A stretch of DNA of 64,000 nucleotides from Anaerolineae bacterium. GTDB lineage: Bacteria > Chloroflexota > Anaerolineae > JAAYZQ01. The notes below the pieces were generated by a model, which saw only the letters and a list, made by a program, of their open reading frames with translations, was not told the DNA's origin and did no database searches. The translations under genes and the position numbers were made by a program. Shown here in pieces: positions 15,602 through 24,538 of the stretch. The stretch covers positions 1 through 64,000 of the forward strand of contig JAFGIA010000037.1 in the NCBI GenBank assembly GCA_016929795.1, read 5' to 3'. Every line of letters starts with the position of its first letter. The stretch's first letter is position 1.

Positions 15602-16960
15602 GTGATCAAGTTATCGCGACGCAAATTTATGGCGCTGATTGCATCGATAGCCGGTGGAGCCGGTTTGATCCAGGCCATCAGGAGAGGCTCGCCGGTGGTC
15701 TCGGACGAACTGTCGAGCTACTGGCTGCCGAACTTGACCCAAGGTTATGATGCGGAAGGCGTGGCAACGCCGACGGCGACGCGCAAGCCACCCGCCTCCA
15801 GCACACCCACAACCACGAACAGTCCATCGCCGACGGCGACGCCGACGGGGACGCGCCAGCCATCCGCCTCCAGCACACCCACAGCCACGAACAGTCCATC
15901 GCCGACGGCCACAGACACTCCGACACCCACTGCGACGGATGACAACCCGCCTTCTTCGGCTCGAGTCGTTCACGTCCACAATCCGAACGCGACGTCGTGG
16001 AATGGACAGACCAACTTTTGGGACTATGTGAGCCAGTCAACGGTGGATGACATGGTCGACCAGGGGATCATGGTTCTTACAGGAACCCAGTCCCTGTCGG
16101 CCGCGTGGCAGGCCATTCTACCCAACTACCAGCCGGGCCAGGGGATTGCCATCAAGGTGAATCTGAACAATGCTCCGCAATGTACAGATACGGACGCGCA
16201 GATCGACGCGCTCATGGAGCCGGTCAACGCCGTGGTGCGCGGCTTGTTGTCCATCGACGTTCAGGAAAACGACATCTGGGTCTATGAGGCCAAGCGGGCC
16301 ATTCCCTACCGGTTCTCCAACGCCAGCCAGTACTCGAACATCCGATTTTTCGGCAAGGTCGCCTGCGGTTACGAGTATGCCACCTTTGCAAGCGGCGATC
16401 CAAACGCGGTGGTGATCTACTCTCCGCCTGCCGGCGTACCCCTTCCGCCGACGACGAGGATCACGGATGTGCTGATTGGCGCCACCTATCTGATCAATGT
16501 ACCGATCATGAAAACACACCCAGGGCCAGGCGTCACGCTGTCGTTCAAGAACCACCTAGGCACGATCGATGCACCGGCGGGCTTGCACCCATACATTTCG
16601 TTGGCGAGAGAGTACTTTCGCACCGACTATAATCCGATGGTAGACCTGTACAAGAACCCCCACATCCGGAGCAAGACCATCCTGACCATCGGCGACGGCC
16701 TGTTTGCAGCCAAGGACAGGAATACCGATCCGCCGGCGGTGTGGCAGACCTTTGGCAACGACGTTCCGAACAGCCTCTTCTTTTCCACCGATCCCGTGGC
16801 CATCGACTGCGTGATGTGTGACTTTCTCACTGCCGAGACAGGCGTGGTGCCTGAAGCGGCAGCGTACCTCGAGGTCGCGCATTCGGCCGGGCTGGGCGTC
16901 TTTGAGCGCGGCGACCCGTGGGGCAGCGGCTACGATCTGATCGAGTTTGTGCAGGTGTAG
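15602..16960 (+). CDS. DUF362 domain protein with Tat signal
   Basis: This 452-residue protein begins at GTG 15602, with AGGAG at 15588-15592. The N-terminus carries a twin-arginine signal, SRRKFMALIASIAGGAG, predicting export of a folded protein. A Thr/Pro/Ser linker (about 56-112) with a 24-residue tandem repeat follows. The rest matches DUF362: VVHVHNPNATSW, GIAIKVNLNN, YLINVPIMKTHPGPGVTLSFKNHLG and TDPVAIDCVMCDFL. Many DUF362 proteins carry ferredoxin-type Cys motifs, but none is seen here. The function is unknown. The Tat signal implies a cofactor or metal bound before export. It is unusual inside a glycan operon. Confidence 0.82.
   Translation: MIKLSRRKFMALIASIAGGAGLIQAIRRGSPVVSDELSSYWLPNLTQGYDAEGVATPTATRKPPASSTPTTTNSPSPTATPTGTRQPSASSTPTATNSPSPTATDTPTPTATDDNPPSSARVVHVHNPNATSWNGQTNFWDYVSQSTVDDMVDQGIMVLTGTQSLSAAWQAILPNYQPGQGIAIKVNLNNAPQCTDTDAQIDALMEPVNAVVRGLLSIDVQENDIWVYEAKRAIPYRFSNASQYSNIRFFGKVACGYEYATFASGDPNAVVIYSPPAGVPLPPTTRITDVLIGATYLINVPIMKTHPGPGVTLSFKNHLGTIDAPAGLHPYISLAREYFRTDYNPMVDLYKNPHIRSKTILTIGDGLFAAKDRNTDPPAVWQTFGNDVPNSLFFSTDPVAIDCVMCDFLTAETGVVPEAAAYLEVAHSAGLGVFERGDPWGSGYDLIEFVQV
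15770..15913 (+). repeat. Two tandem 72-bp repeats within the DUF362 gene
   Basis: Units 15770-15841 and 15842-15913 differ at only a few positions and encode two 24-residue Thr/Pro/Ser-rich linker copies (SSTPTTTNSPSPTAT and SSTPTATNSPSPTAT). The near identity suggests a recent duplication. The linker would space the folded domain from the membrane. Confidence 0.85.
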
Positions 16961-16967
16961 TCCGGGT

Positions 16968-18065
16968 ATGATCCGGCGTCTCTCCTTGCTCGGCGGGTTA
17001 TCCATTCTGGCCGTTGTCGCCAGCCACGCGGCAGGATGGGGCTTTATCGCCATGTTTTTCTGGACAGACCGCTACCGGCCTGTGACGGTGCCCAACTATG
17101 ACCAGATCGGTACCCTGTCGTACTACATCCTGGTAGCCGTGCGAAGCTGGGCATCTTTTGCCGTGGCGGCATTTCTGTTTCTTTCAGGGTTCTTTCTGGC
17201 CTATTCTGCACGCAGTGCGCAGGTCACGCTCCAATGGAAGGTGATCCTGCGGAGGATAAGAAGCCTGTTGATCCCCTACCTGATCTGGTCGTGCGCGATC
17301 CTGATACTGGACGCGATGCAGGGCAAGATTTATCCACCGGGAGAGTACGTGTGGCGCCTGGTCAGCGGCGGCGCACACCCGGCATACTATTACGTTCCGC
17401 TGATCTGTCAATTCTACTTGCTGGCACCATTCGTCGTCTCGGCAGCAAAAACACGGCCCATCCGTTTCCTCATCGCCGCGGCCGCGATTCAACTAGGTGC
17501 ATTGGCACTTCGCTACCTGAGTCGTGCTGGTGAGGGCATTCCGGCACTGCACACGGCCACAGGTCTGCTGTGGCCGACGTATGCCTTCTTTTTTGCCCTT
17601 GGGCTCGTCGCCAGCTTTCACCCGGTGCGGCTGGGACAATGGATGGCGAAAAACCGGCGATTCTTGCTCGCAGGCCTGATCGTATCGGCCATCGCCACAG
17701 TGGTCGAGTCGGAGTTTGGCTTTCACGTCACAGGGGTGCGGCGCGGCACCGGGCCAGCCACCCTGTCCACGTCAGTGTACGCCATCGCCTTTGTCACTTG
17801 CTTTCTCACTTTTGACCGGGTCGCCGTTCAGTTTTCCAAGACCCTGACCCGGCTCAGCAGTATGTCGTATGGCATCTACCTCGTCCATCCGATTATCCTC
17901 GAGCTCACTGCCCGGGCAACGCAGGAGTTGGCTCCCGGCGTGCTCGAGCTCCTGGTGCCGTTCACGATCGCCCTCGTACTGATCGCCGTGGTTGTCATCT
18001 ACTACTGCATGACGCTGCTTTCTCGGTCTCCTGTGAAAAGATCGTATCACTATCTGTTTGGCTAA
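16968..18065 (+). CDS. Acyltransferase family 3 membrane protein (OafA-like)
   Basis: This 365-residue protein has about ten hydrophobic segments. It starts with RRLSLLGGLSILAVVASHA, where the conserved His of the acyltransferase-3 family follows the first helix. RSLLIPYLIW and SMSYGIYLVHPIIL match the family's middle and late motifs. These enzymes move acetyl or other acyl groups across or onto extracytoplasmic glycans. It begins 7 bp after the DUF362 gene; an upstream GTG-rich extension of the frame lies inside that gene and is not used. With the deacetylase, ligase and sulfotransferase it adds to the glycan-decorating set. Confidence 0.87.
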   Translation: MIRRLSLLGGLSILAVVASHAAGWGFIAMFFWTDRYRPVTVPNYDQIGTLSYYILVAVRSWASFAVAAFLFLSGFFLAYSARSAQVTLQWKVILRRIRSLLIPYLIWSCAILILDAMQGKIYPPGEYVWRLVSGGAHPAYYYVPLICQFYLLAPFVVSAAKTRPIRFLIAAAAIQLGALALRYLSRAGEGIPALHTATGLLWPTYAFFFALGLVASFHPVRLGQWMAKNRRFLLAGLIVSAIATVVESEFGFHVTGVRRGTGPATLSTSVYAIAFVTCFLTFDRVAVQFSKTLTRLSSMSYGIYLVHPIILELTARATQELAPGVLELLVPFTIALVLIAVVVIYYCMTLLSRSPVKRSYHYLFG

Positions 18066-19605
18066 TCTACCTTCCGGGGTCAAACGACTCCCACCAGGCG
18101 CAGGGTCGCGCGCTGGCCTCCTTTTGATCTGCATTCTGGCGCTGTCGCTGGCAGTGCCAGGATCGACTGCCGCCCCATCCCACGCGCAGTCGAGTGGCAT
18201 CACCTGGTCGCGGCCGACCAATCTGTCCAACACACCGCAAGCGTCTGCCCACCCTGTGATCGTCGCCGACGACTATGGCATCGTCCACGTGTTTTGGAGT
18301 GAGGAGGTTGGCGGATCGTCGATGCGGCCGGGGGAAAACATCCAGAACACAGGCAACTCGATCCTCTACACGCGGTGGGATGGCCTTTACTGGACCCCAC
18401 CGGTCGACGTGCTGTACGTGCCGGGCGAGGATCTCGCCGAGTGGCCAGCAGTGGCGATCGACGAGGAGAATACGATCCACGCGGTGTGGACTTCGTTTCT
18501 GAACGTATATTACAGCAGTGCATCTGCATGGGAAGCCGACTCGGCGCGTGGGTGGCGCGAGCCGGTGGCCTTGCCCGGCCAGAGTTCTGCGATGCCGTGG
18601 AGTACGGACATTGCCGTCACAGTGGATGGTACCGTGCACGTCGCGTATGGAGTACGCGGTGACGAGCGTGCGGTGCAGTACGTCAAGTCGAAAGATGGGG
18701 GCGAGACGTGGAGCATTCCTATACGCCTATCATTGTCGCTGGCACCACCGGAGGAGTACCTGGCCGTGATCCAAATCGTGGCGGACGATGCCGGGCGCCT
18801 GCACGCGGTGTGGCAGACAAACCAGGCGGAAGGCACAGGGCAGGGCGTGTACTATGCACGGAGTGTGAACGGCGGCGACACGTGGAGCGCCCCCACAAAG
18901 TTGGCTCGATACGATCCAGGCGATTTTGTGACAGGCGTACCTTATCTGATTCCGGTCACTCTGTCAGAGATCCACCTGATCTATGTCGACGGCGCCGTTG
19001 TGGGCTCGCAGGGGCGCTATCATCGCCTGTCACACGATGGTGGCAAGACGTGGAGCGCCGCCGCCCACGTGTTCGACAATATGATGGGCATGAATGGTTA
19101 CGTGGCGCCGGTGATCGACGACGCCGGCGAACTGCACATGATTATCACGATGCGCACCGTAGAAACGCAGGTCACCGGGATCTACTACGCGCACTGGCTG
19201 GGTACGAGTTGGTCGCGCGTGACCCCTGTCGACGTTTCTGTTTCGTCTGCCCACTATACGTCCGCCGCACTGCGACTCGGCAAAGAAATCCACGTGGTGT
19301 ACACGCAGCTAACGGGGGGCGAGATCTGGCACCTCAGCGGCACGATTCCGGGGATTGAGGAGCGGCAAGCCCTCTTGCCACCGACGCTGACCGCCGCGTC
19401 GCCTTCTCCCACGGAGCGGGCACCGGCAGGCGACCTCGGGCAGCAGGAACCTGTGCCCACCTCGTTTCCGCCGAGCCTGACGCCCGCAGCGACCACGACC
19501 ACGATACCCCCTCTCATCCTGGCCGTTGCTTCGTCGTTGCTCGTCGTGGGCGCAGCGGTGGCAGCGGTACAGATGCGCTCACACCTCGCCTCAAGACGGG
19601 AGTGA
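18058..19605 (+). CDS. Exported Asp-box propeller protein with C-terminal membrane anchor
   Basis: This 515-residue protein has a signal peptide (LLLICILALSLAVPGS, about 21-36) and Asp-box repeats KDGGETW, VNGGDTW and HDGGKTW, each followed by a strand, consistent with one sialidase-like propeller. WSRPTNLSNTPQASAHPVI resembles the repeat start in the large protein at 10683. A Pro/Thr-rich stretch precedes a C-terminal TM helix (about 480-505) and a short basic tail, without an LPxTG-like motif. The start is TTG at 18058, overlapping the previous stop; it gives the only complete signal peptide. Likely role: membrane-anchored glycan-binding surface protein. Catalysis is not supported. Confidence 0.78.
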   Translation: MANLPSGVKRLPPGAGSRAGLLLICILALSLAVPGSTAAPSHAQSSGITWSRPTNLSNTPQASAHPVIVADDYGIVHVFWSEEVGGSSMRPGENIQNTGNSILYTRWDGLYWTPPVDVLYVPGEDLAEWPAVAIDEENTIHAVWTSFLNVYYSSASAWEADSARGWREPVALPGQSSAMPWSTDIAVTVDGTVHVAYGVRGDERAVQYVKSKDGGETWSIPIRLSLSLAPPEEYLAVIQIVADDAGRLHAVWQTNQAEGTGQGVYYARSVNGGDTWSAPTKLARYDPGDFVTGVPYLIPVTLSEIHLIYVDGAVVGSQGRYHRLSHDGGKTWSAAAHVFDNMMGMNGYVAPVIDDAGELHMIITMRTVETQVTGIYYAHWLGTSWSRVTPVDVSVSSAHYTSAALRLGKEIHVVYTQLTGGEIWHLSGTIPGIEERQALLPPTLTAASPSPTERAPAGDLGQQEPVPTSFPPSLTPAATTTTIPPLILAVASSLLVVGAAVAAVQMRSHLASRRE

Positions 19606-19620
19606 TAGGGAGTTGGAAGG

Positions 19621-20400
19621 ATGGCTTATCTGATTGGGTTGAACCGCTACCGCGACCTGCTCTGGCTGTGGACCGTCAGGGAAGTGCAGGTACGCTACAA
19701 ACAGTCGCTGCTGGGGGTTGGCTGGGCCATCCTCCAGCCGCTCGCGTTGACTCTGATGTTTACCTTTGTCTTCTCTGTGCTAATCCAGATGGACACGGGC
19801 GATGTGCCCTATCCTGTGTTTGTGTATTCGGCACTCGTGCCGTGGACCTTCTTCACGACGTCGCTCAGTTTCGGCATCCCCAGCCTCGTCAACAATATGA
19901 ACCTGGTGACCAAGATCTATTTTCCACGCGAGATCCTGCCGCTGGCGAGCATCGGCGCCGCTTTCGTCGACTTGATTGCGTCGGGCGTGGTACTCGCGGG
20001 CATGCTGCTTTTTTACCGCGTCTGGCCGGGCGCCCTGCTGGTGTGGATCGTGCCCCTGCTGATCCTACAGATCGTGCTGACAATCGGCGTCACGCTGTTG
20101 GGCGCGATGATCATTGTCTTTTTTCGTGACATGCGATTTGTGATCCCATTGGCGACGCAGGTGTGGATGTATGCTTCGCCAATTCTTTACCCTGCGGATA
20201 TGATCCCGGATCATCTGTGGTTCTACTACTATTTGAATCCGATGGCGGGGATCGTCGACGGATACCGGCGGGTGCTGGTCCTGGGCGAGCCGCCGCAGAG
20301 CATGGCCATACTGTTGGGTACTTTCGTATCGATTGTGACGTTGGCCCTGGGCTATGCGCTCTTTAAGCGAGCCGAGCCCGTATTCGCGGACTTGATCTAG
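19621..20400 (+). CDS. wzm: ABC-2 polysaccharide export permease (Wzm/TagG type)
   Basis: This 259-residue integral membrane protein has about six TM helices. It opens with REVQVRYKQSLLGVGWAILQPL, the amphipathic interface element of ABC-2 glycan exporters, and continues with FVYSALVPWTFF, KIYFPREILP and MYASPILYP. It would form the channel that moves a lipid-linked glycan out of the cytoplasm. AGGGAGTTGGAAGG precedes the ATG. Its stop codon shares a base with the GTG start of the ATPase gene, so the pair is coupled. Confidence 0.92.
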   Translation: MAYLIGLNRYRDLLWLWTVREVQVRYKQSLLGVGWAILQPLALTLMFTFVFSVLIQMDTGDVPYPVFVYSALVPWTFFTTSLSFGIPSLVNNMNLVTKIYFPREILPLASIGAAFVDLIASGVVLAGMLLFYRVWPGALLVWIVPLLILQIVLTIGVTLLGAMIIVFFRDMRFVIPLATQVWMYASPILYPADMIPDHLWFYYYLNPMAGIVDGYRRVLVLGEPPQSMAILLGTFVSIVTLALGYALFKRAEPVFADLI

Positions 20401-21695
20401 TGGACGAAAAAGCAAGAGGAACAGTCGAATTCAATCGCGTCTGTAAACGCTACCGGCTCGGGTCGTTGGGAACGCTGCACGCCACAGTGGGCGCACTTTT
20501 TTCGCGAGACGGCGACGAGCACGACTGGGGGCGCGAGGTGTGGGCAGTGCGGGACGTGAGTTTTTGCGTGGAGCCGGGAGACGCACTGGGCCTGATCGGT
20601 CCGAACGGGGCTGGCAAGACGACGACGCTCAAACTGCTTTCAAACATCACCCAGCCGACGAGCGGGTCGATCACGATTCGCGGGCGCACGGCATCTCTCA
20701 TCGAGCTGGGAGCCGGTTTTCATCCAGAGTTGACGGGCAGAGAGAACATTTTTTTGAATGGTGCTATTCTCGGCCTGAAGCGGCGCGAGATCCAGAGCAA
20801 GCTGGATCGGATCATTGGCTTTTCCGGACTGGAGCGCTTTATCGACACCCCTGTCAAGCGCTACTCTTCGGGCATGTATGTCCGGCTCGGGTTCGCCGTG
20901 GCAGCGCACGTGGCGGCCGACGTGCTGTTGATCGACGAGGTACTGGCGGTAGGCGATGCCGAGTTCAGGCGCCGTTGTACCGAGCGCATGCAAGAGCTGC
21001 GCAACGGTGGAACGACGCTGCTGTTTGTATCGCACAACATGTACCAGGTACGCCGCCTTTGCGATCGTGCCCTGCTGTTGATCAATGGAGAGCCAGCCTT
21101 TCTAGGTGAGACCAGCCAGGCCATCGCGGCGTATGAACGATCGTTCTACACGCAGGTAGCGGCAGGCGCCGACACGGGTCTCGCTCAGGCGGAAGGCCAG
21201 CCCACCGTGATCCTCTCTGACCTGGTCTTGTTGGACAGCCAGGGGCAGCCGGTGGAGCAGCTCCGGTGTGACGAGCCGCTCACGCTGCGGATCGCCTATC
21301 GGGCTTTTCAACCGATTGTCCAGCCCGTCGTGCGGGTCCGTCTCTTGCGCTCGGACAACACCGTGTGCGCCATGACCGCCTCGGCCTACCAGTCGGGCAT
21401 GGCGTGGACACTCGACGGCGAAGGCGTCATAACGGCACGCTTCGATCCGATACAGCTAGCGTCGGGAAGGTACCTGGTCGATCTGCGGGTTCTCGACAGC
21501 ATGGACAGCATGTTGCTGACAGCCGGCCAGTCCTCCTGGTTCGACGTGTTGGATACGAGCTTTGGGCACGAAAAGCAGCGTGGCATCTTTGTCCCGAACC
21601 TGCACTGGTCGCACGAGTCCGGGATCCATGGCCCTGGTGGGAAGGGCCAAGATGAGCCAGTAGGAGCAGGGACATATGAGGTACACGAATCATGA
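20400..21695 (+). CDS. wzt: ABC polysaccharide export ATPase with Wzt-type C-terminal domain
   Basis: This 431-residue protein starts at GTG 20400. The nucleotide-binding domain (about 1-245) has Walker A GPNGAGKTTT (65-74), signature YSSGMYVRL (about 155), Walker B VLLIDEVLAVGD (about 175-186) and switch His LFVSHN. Residues from about 265 form a beta-rich Wzt_C-like domain (ILSDLVLLDSQGQPV, LTLRIAYRA), which in O-antigen exporters recognises the modified end of the finished chain. That domain suggests the exported glycan carries a specific terminal group. The last 20-odd residues are Gly/Pro-rich. It overlaps the next gene by ATGA. Confidence 0.92.
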   Translation: MDEKARGTVEFNRVCKRYRLGSLGTLHATVGALFSRDGDEHDWGREVWAVRDVSFCVEPGDALGLIGPNGAGKTTTLKLLSNITQPTSGSITIRGRTASLIELGAGFHPELTGRENIFLNGAILGLKRREIQSKLDRIIGFSGLERFIDTPVKRYSSGMYVRLGFAVAAHVAADVLLIDEVLAVGDAEFRRRCTERMQELRNGGTTLLFVSHNMYQVRRLCDRALLLINGEPAFLGETSQAIAAYERSFYTQVAAGADTGLAQAEGQPTVILSDLVLLDSQGQPVEQLRCDEPLTLRIAYRAFQPIVQPVVRVRLLRSDNTVCAMTASAYQSGMAWTLDGEGVITARFDPIQLASGRYLVDLRVLDSMDSMLLTAGQSSWFDVLDTSFGHEKQRGIFVPNLHWSHESGIHGPGGKGQDEPVGAGTYEVHES

Positions 21696-23365
21696 ATCAA
21701 TGTAGAACGAGCACGAGTGCACGGACGTTGGTGGTAGGGCTGGACGCTGCGTGTTGGGAGTACCTGGACCCACTCTGTCAATCCGGCCGCCTGCCCCATC
21801 TGTCGCGGCTGATGGAGCGGGGGGCGTACGGGCGACTGCGGTCGACAATGCCACCTATCACGCCGGCAGCCTGGTCCTCGCTGATTTCAGGGGTGAATCC
21901 GGGCAAGCATGGCGTGTTCGACTGGGTGGAGCGCCAGGAGGACAGCTACCGCTTTACCCCGTCGAGTGCCAACAGCCGGATGGGCACCCCCGTGTGGGAA
22001 TGGTTGAACCGCAGCGGCGTCCGCACGGGTGTGGTCAATCTGCCTCTCACCTACCCGCCGAGACCACTCGATGGATTCCTGCTGTGCGGTTTCAGCGCGC
22101 CTCCATCCGCGCGCGATCTGACGTACCCCGCAGACGTGCTCGCACAGGTAGAGAACGAATTTGGCACCTACTACCCGGCGGTCCGGGTCAATGCGGACAA
22201 GAGCGCGCCCGAGGTGTTCTACCAGGCGTCGCGCGGTCATCAGGAGCGACTGGTGTCGATCGCGATCTCGCTCTGGCACTCTTACGACGTCCAAGTACTC
22301 GTGATCAACCTGATGCTGATCGATCACTCCAACCACCGCATGCCGACGATGGAGCTTGTGGAACAAGCGATGATAGACACAGACGCCGACCTGGGTCGTC
22401 TGCTCAGCGAGCTCGACCCAGACAATATCATCGTCCTGTCGGATCATGGCTCGCGGCGGGTCAAGGGGGTCTTTTTGCTTAACGCGTGGCTTGCAGATCG
22501 GGGCCTCTTGACTCGCAAACGGCGCCCGGCATCGGAACGGGCTCGCGTCGCCAACTATGTATTGGAGCAGTGGATGAATGGCAAGAGCCGACCATGGCAG
22601 GCGGCGCAGCGGCGATTGCTGCGCGAGGCACTGGCACGACTGCCAGGCCGGCTAACCGCTCCGCTGCGCTCCGCGATCGAGCACGAGATCCCTCTCGCGT
22701 CGATGCAGATCGACACGGGCGACGAGTTTGTCCCACATCGTACTCGTGCCTATCCAAGCGGCGGCAATCACGGTTACGTGTCACTCAACCTGCAGGGGCG
22801 AGAGCCGGAGGGGACTGTTGCCCGACAGGACGCCGAGACGTTGCTGGCAGGGCTGACAGAGGCATTGTTCACTGTCCGCACGCCCGATACGGGAGAGGCG
22901 CTCTTTGCCAGCATCTACCGTCCCGACGACATCTATATCGGTCCATTGAAGGACAGCGCACCCGACCTGATCACTGATTACTACCAGTCGAACTGGAGCG
23001 TGATTTCGGCGCTGCCAGGACTTTCGCCGCGTCCGTGGCGATACTTTGTCACGGGCGATCGCTGGTATGGTGACCACCGCAAGGAGGGCATCTATGTCGT
23101 GGCAGGCAGCGATTTTGGCAGCACGGCGGGTCACGACGCGGAGCTGCTAGACATCCCTGCCACCATCCTGTATCTGTATGGTGTGCCCCAACCCTACGAT
23201 TACGATGGCAAGCCTCTCCTCGCTGCATTGCAGGCCTGTGGACGTCCGCTTACTTACCAGCCCGGCGACGAACGATCCGGCGGCGGCGGCGTGCACGCGT
23301 ACAGTGTGGACGAGGAGAAGGAAATTCTCGAACGCCTGAGCCAGCTTGGATACGTCGATGGCTGA
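21692..23365 (+). CDS. Alkaline-phosphatase superfamily phosphodiesterase
   Basis: This 557-residue protein of the type I phosphodiesterase/nucleotide pyrophosphatase family starts with LVVGLDAACWEYLDPL (first metal Asp). MPPITPAAWSSLISG holds the Thr nucleophile (about 56), GKHGVFDW follows, and IDHSNHRMP (about 210) and VLSDHGSR (about 248) supply further Asp/His metal ligands. No signal peptide or TM helix is visible, so it is probably cytoplasmic. It could hydrolyse phosphodiester bonds of nucleotide sugars, glycan phosphates or a lipid-linked intermediate; the substrate cannot be assigned. It overlaps wzt by 4 bp and the next gene by 8 bp. Confidence 0.85.
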   Translation: MNQCRTSTSARTLVVGLDAACWEYLDPLCQSGRLPHLSRLMERGAYGRLRSTMPPITPAAWSSLISGVNPGKHGVFDWVERQEDSYRFTPSSANSRMGTPVWEWLNRSGVRTGVVNLPLTYPPRPLDGFLLCGFSAPPSARDLTYPADVLAQVENEFGTYYPAVRVNADKSAPEVFYQASRGHQERLVSIAISLWHSYDVQVLVINLMLIDHSNHRMPTMELVEQAMIDTDADLGRLLSELDPDNIIVLSDHGSRRVKGVFLLNAWLADRGLLTRKRRPASERARVANYVLEQWMNGKSRPWQAAQRRLLREALARLPGRLTAPLRSAIEHEIPLASMQIDTGDEFVPHRTRAYPSGGNHGYVSLNLQGREPEGTVARQDAETLLAGLTEALFTVRTPDTGEALFASIYRPDDIYIGPLKDSAPDLITDYYQSNWSVISALPGLSPRPWRYFVTGDRWYGDHRKEGIYVVAGSDFGSTAGHDAELLDIPATILYLYGVPQPYDYDGKPLLAALQACGRPLTYQPGDERSGGGGVHAYSVDEEKEILERLSQLGYVDG

Positions 23366-24506
23366 TCCTGATGCGCCGCATGCCGAGATCGAGATCGACG
23401 TCAGGCAGGCGGTGCTGGCAGACCGGGAGCGGATCGCTCGATTCCTGGCAGAGGCGTATGGTGAACGAGCCAGGTTCAAGTTCCCGGCGCGCTGGGAATG
23501 GCAGTTCGCCTCGAATCCGTTCTGGCACCATTCAGGCCTGCCGATCTGGATTGCATTGGAAAAAGAGACGCAGCGCGTGGTGGGGCAAAGCTGTGCCATG
23601 GTAGAACCGCTCACGATCGGCGGCCGGCTCTACGAGCTCGGCTGGGGGGTGGACTTTTACGTTCTGCCGGAATACCGGCAGTGTGGGATCGGGAGCAGGC
23701 TTCAGGGGGCGAACAAGGAGGCGAACGAGGTCTTTATGAGTGTGGCCATGTCCAACACTACGCGCCGGATCAAGGACCGCCTAGGCATGATTCCCCTGGC
23801 CCCCGTTGCCCTGTATCACAAGATCCTGCGCCGTCGACGTCCGTCGTGGAAAGTGGTGCTGCGGCCGGCCACGGCGTGGATTCGAACGCCTTCGGCTGCA
23901 TCACTGGCTCGCCGCGCGGAAGCACCTGCACCGCCAACACCCGCGGTGCGGCGGGAGCTGCTCAAGGGCACGCCCTGGTACACAACAGGCATCGACCTGG
24001 AGCCGGTGGACGTATTTTCCGCAGAGGTCGATGACCTGGTGGACGAGGTTTGCTCTCAATTCGTGGCCATCGTGCCCCGAGATAGCCAATTTCTCAACTG
24101 GAAGTACGTGACACAGCCTCTGGTGCAGTACGAGCGGTTCGTGGCAAGGAAGGGCGGCGCAGTGCGCGGTTATGTCGTTGTCCGCCGGGCGCAGGCACCC
24201 GAGCCGGACCATGGCATCATTGCCGACGTGTGCGTGCATCCTGAGGACACGGCCGTGGTAGACGCTCTGTTTGCCTTTGCACTGCGGCGCCTGTCAGAAC
24301 AAAGAGTGGCATACGTGACCGCGGCGAGTACGGTGAGCAGTTATCAAAGGGCGCTTGAGGCGATCGGGTTCGTCGAGGTCGCTCAGCAAACGCCCATGTT
24401 CCACTGCGCCGGTGAGCTGCCACAACTGGCGGAGCTGCAGATGCCCGGTGGCCTGTTCATCGGCAAGAGCGACCACGATTGGGATCAGTATCCCCTCGCG
24501 GTGTAG
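23358..24506 (+). CDS. GNAT family acyltransferase
   Basis: This 382-residue protein has a GNAT core in the first half: beta strand IDVRQAVLADRERIARFL, then GWGVDFYVLPEYRQCGIGSRL, where the Q-C-G-I-G-S motif is the acetyl-CoA pyrophosphate loop, then VFMSVAMSNTT. The second half (about 215-382) looks like another GNAT-like fold with AVVDALFAFALRRLSEQ, giving a tandem arrangement like FemAB or mycothiol-synthase-type proteins. Possible role: N-acylation of an amino sugar. ATG 23358 overlaps the previous stop; a TTG at 23346 is in frame but less likely. Confidence 0.75.
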   Translation: MADPDAPHAEIEIDVRQAVLADRERIARFLAEAYGERARFKFPARWEWQFASNPFWHHSGLPIWIALEKETQRVVGQSCAMVEPLTIGGRLYELGWGVDFYVLPEYRQCGIGSRLQGANKEANEVFMSVAMSNTTRRIKDRLGMIPLAPVALYHKILRRRRPSWKVVLRPATAWIRTPSAASLARRAEAPAPPTPAVRRELLKGTPWYTTGIDLEPVDVFSAEVDDLVDEVCSQFVAIVPRDSQFLNWKYVTQPLVQYERFVARKGGAVRGYVVVRRAQAPEPDHGIIADVCVHPEDTAVVDALFAFALRRLSEQRVAYVTAASTVSSYQRALEAIGFVEVAQQTPMFHCAGELPQLAELQMPGGLFIGKSDHDWDQYPLAV

Positions 24507-24538
24507 AATCATCGCAGGTGTACGTATCACAGGAGGCA

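Noticed and set aside
15611..15979. Minus-strand open frame over the DUF362 linker
   Set aside because: It is an Arg/Gly-rich antisense reading of the 72-bp repeats, with no plausible protein features.
18058..19605. Sortase signal on the smaller Asp-box protein
   Set aside because: The C-terminus has a TM helix and a basic tail, but no LPxTG-like motif before it.
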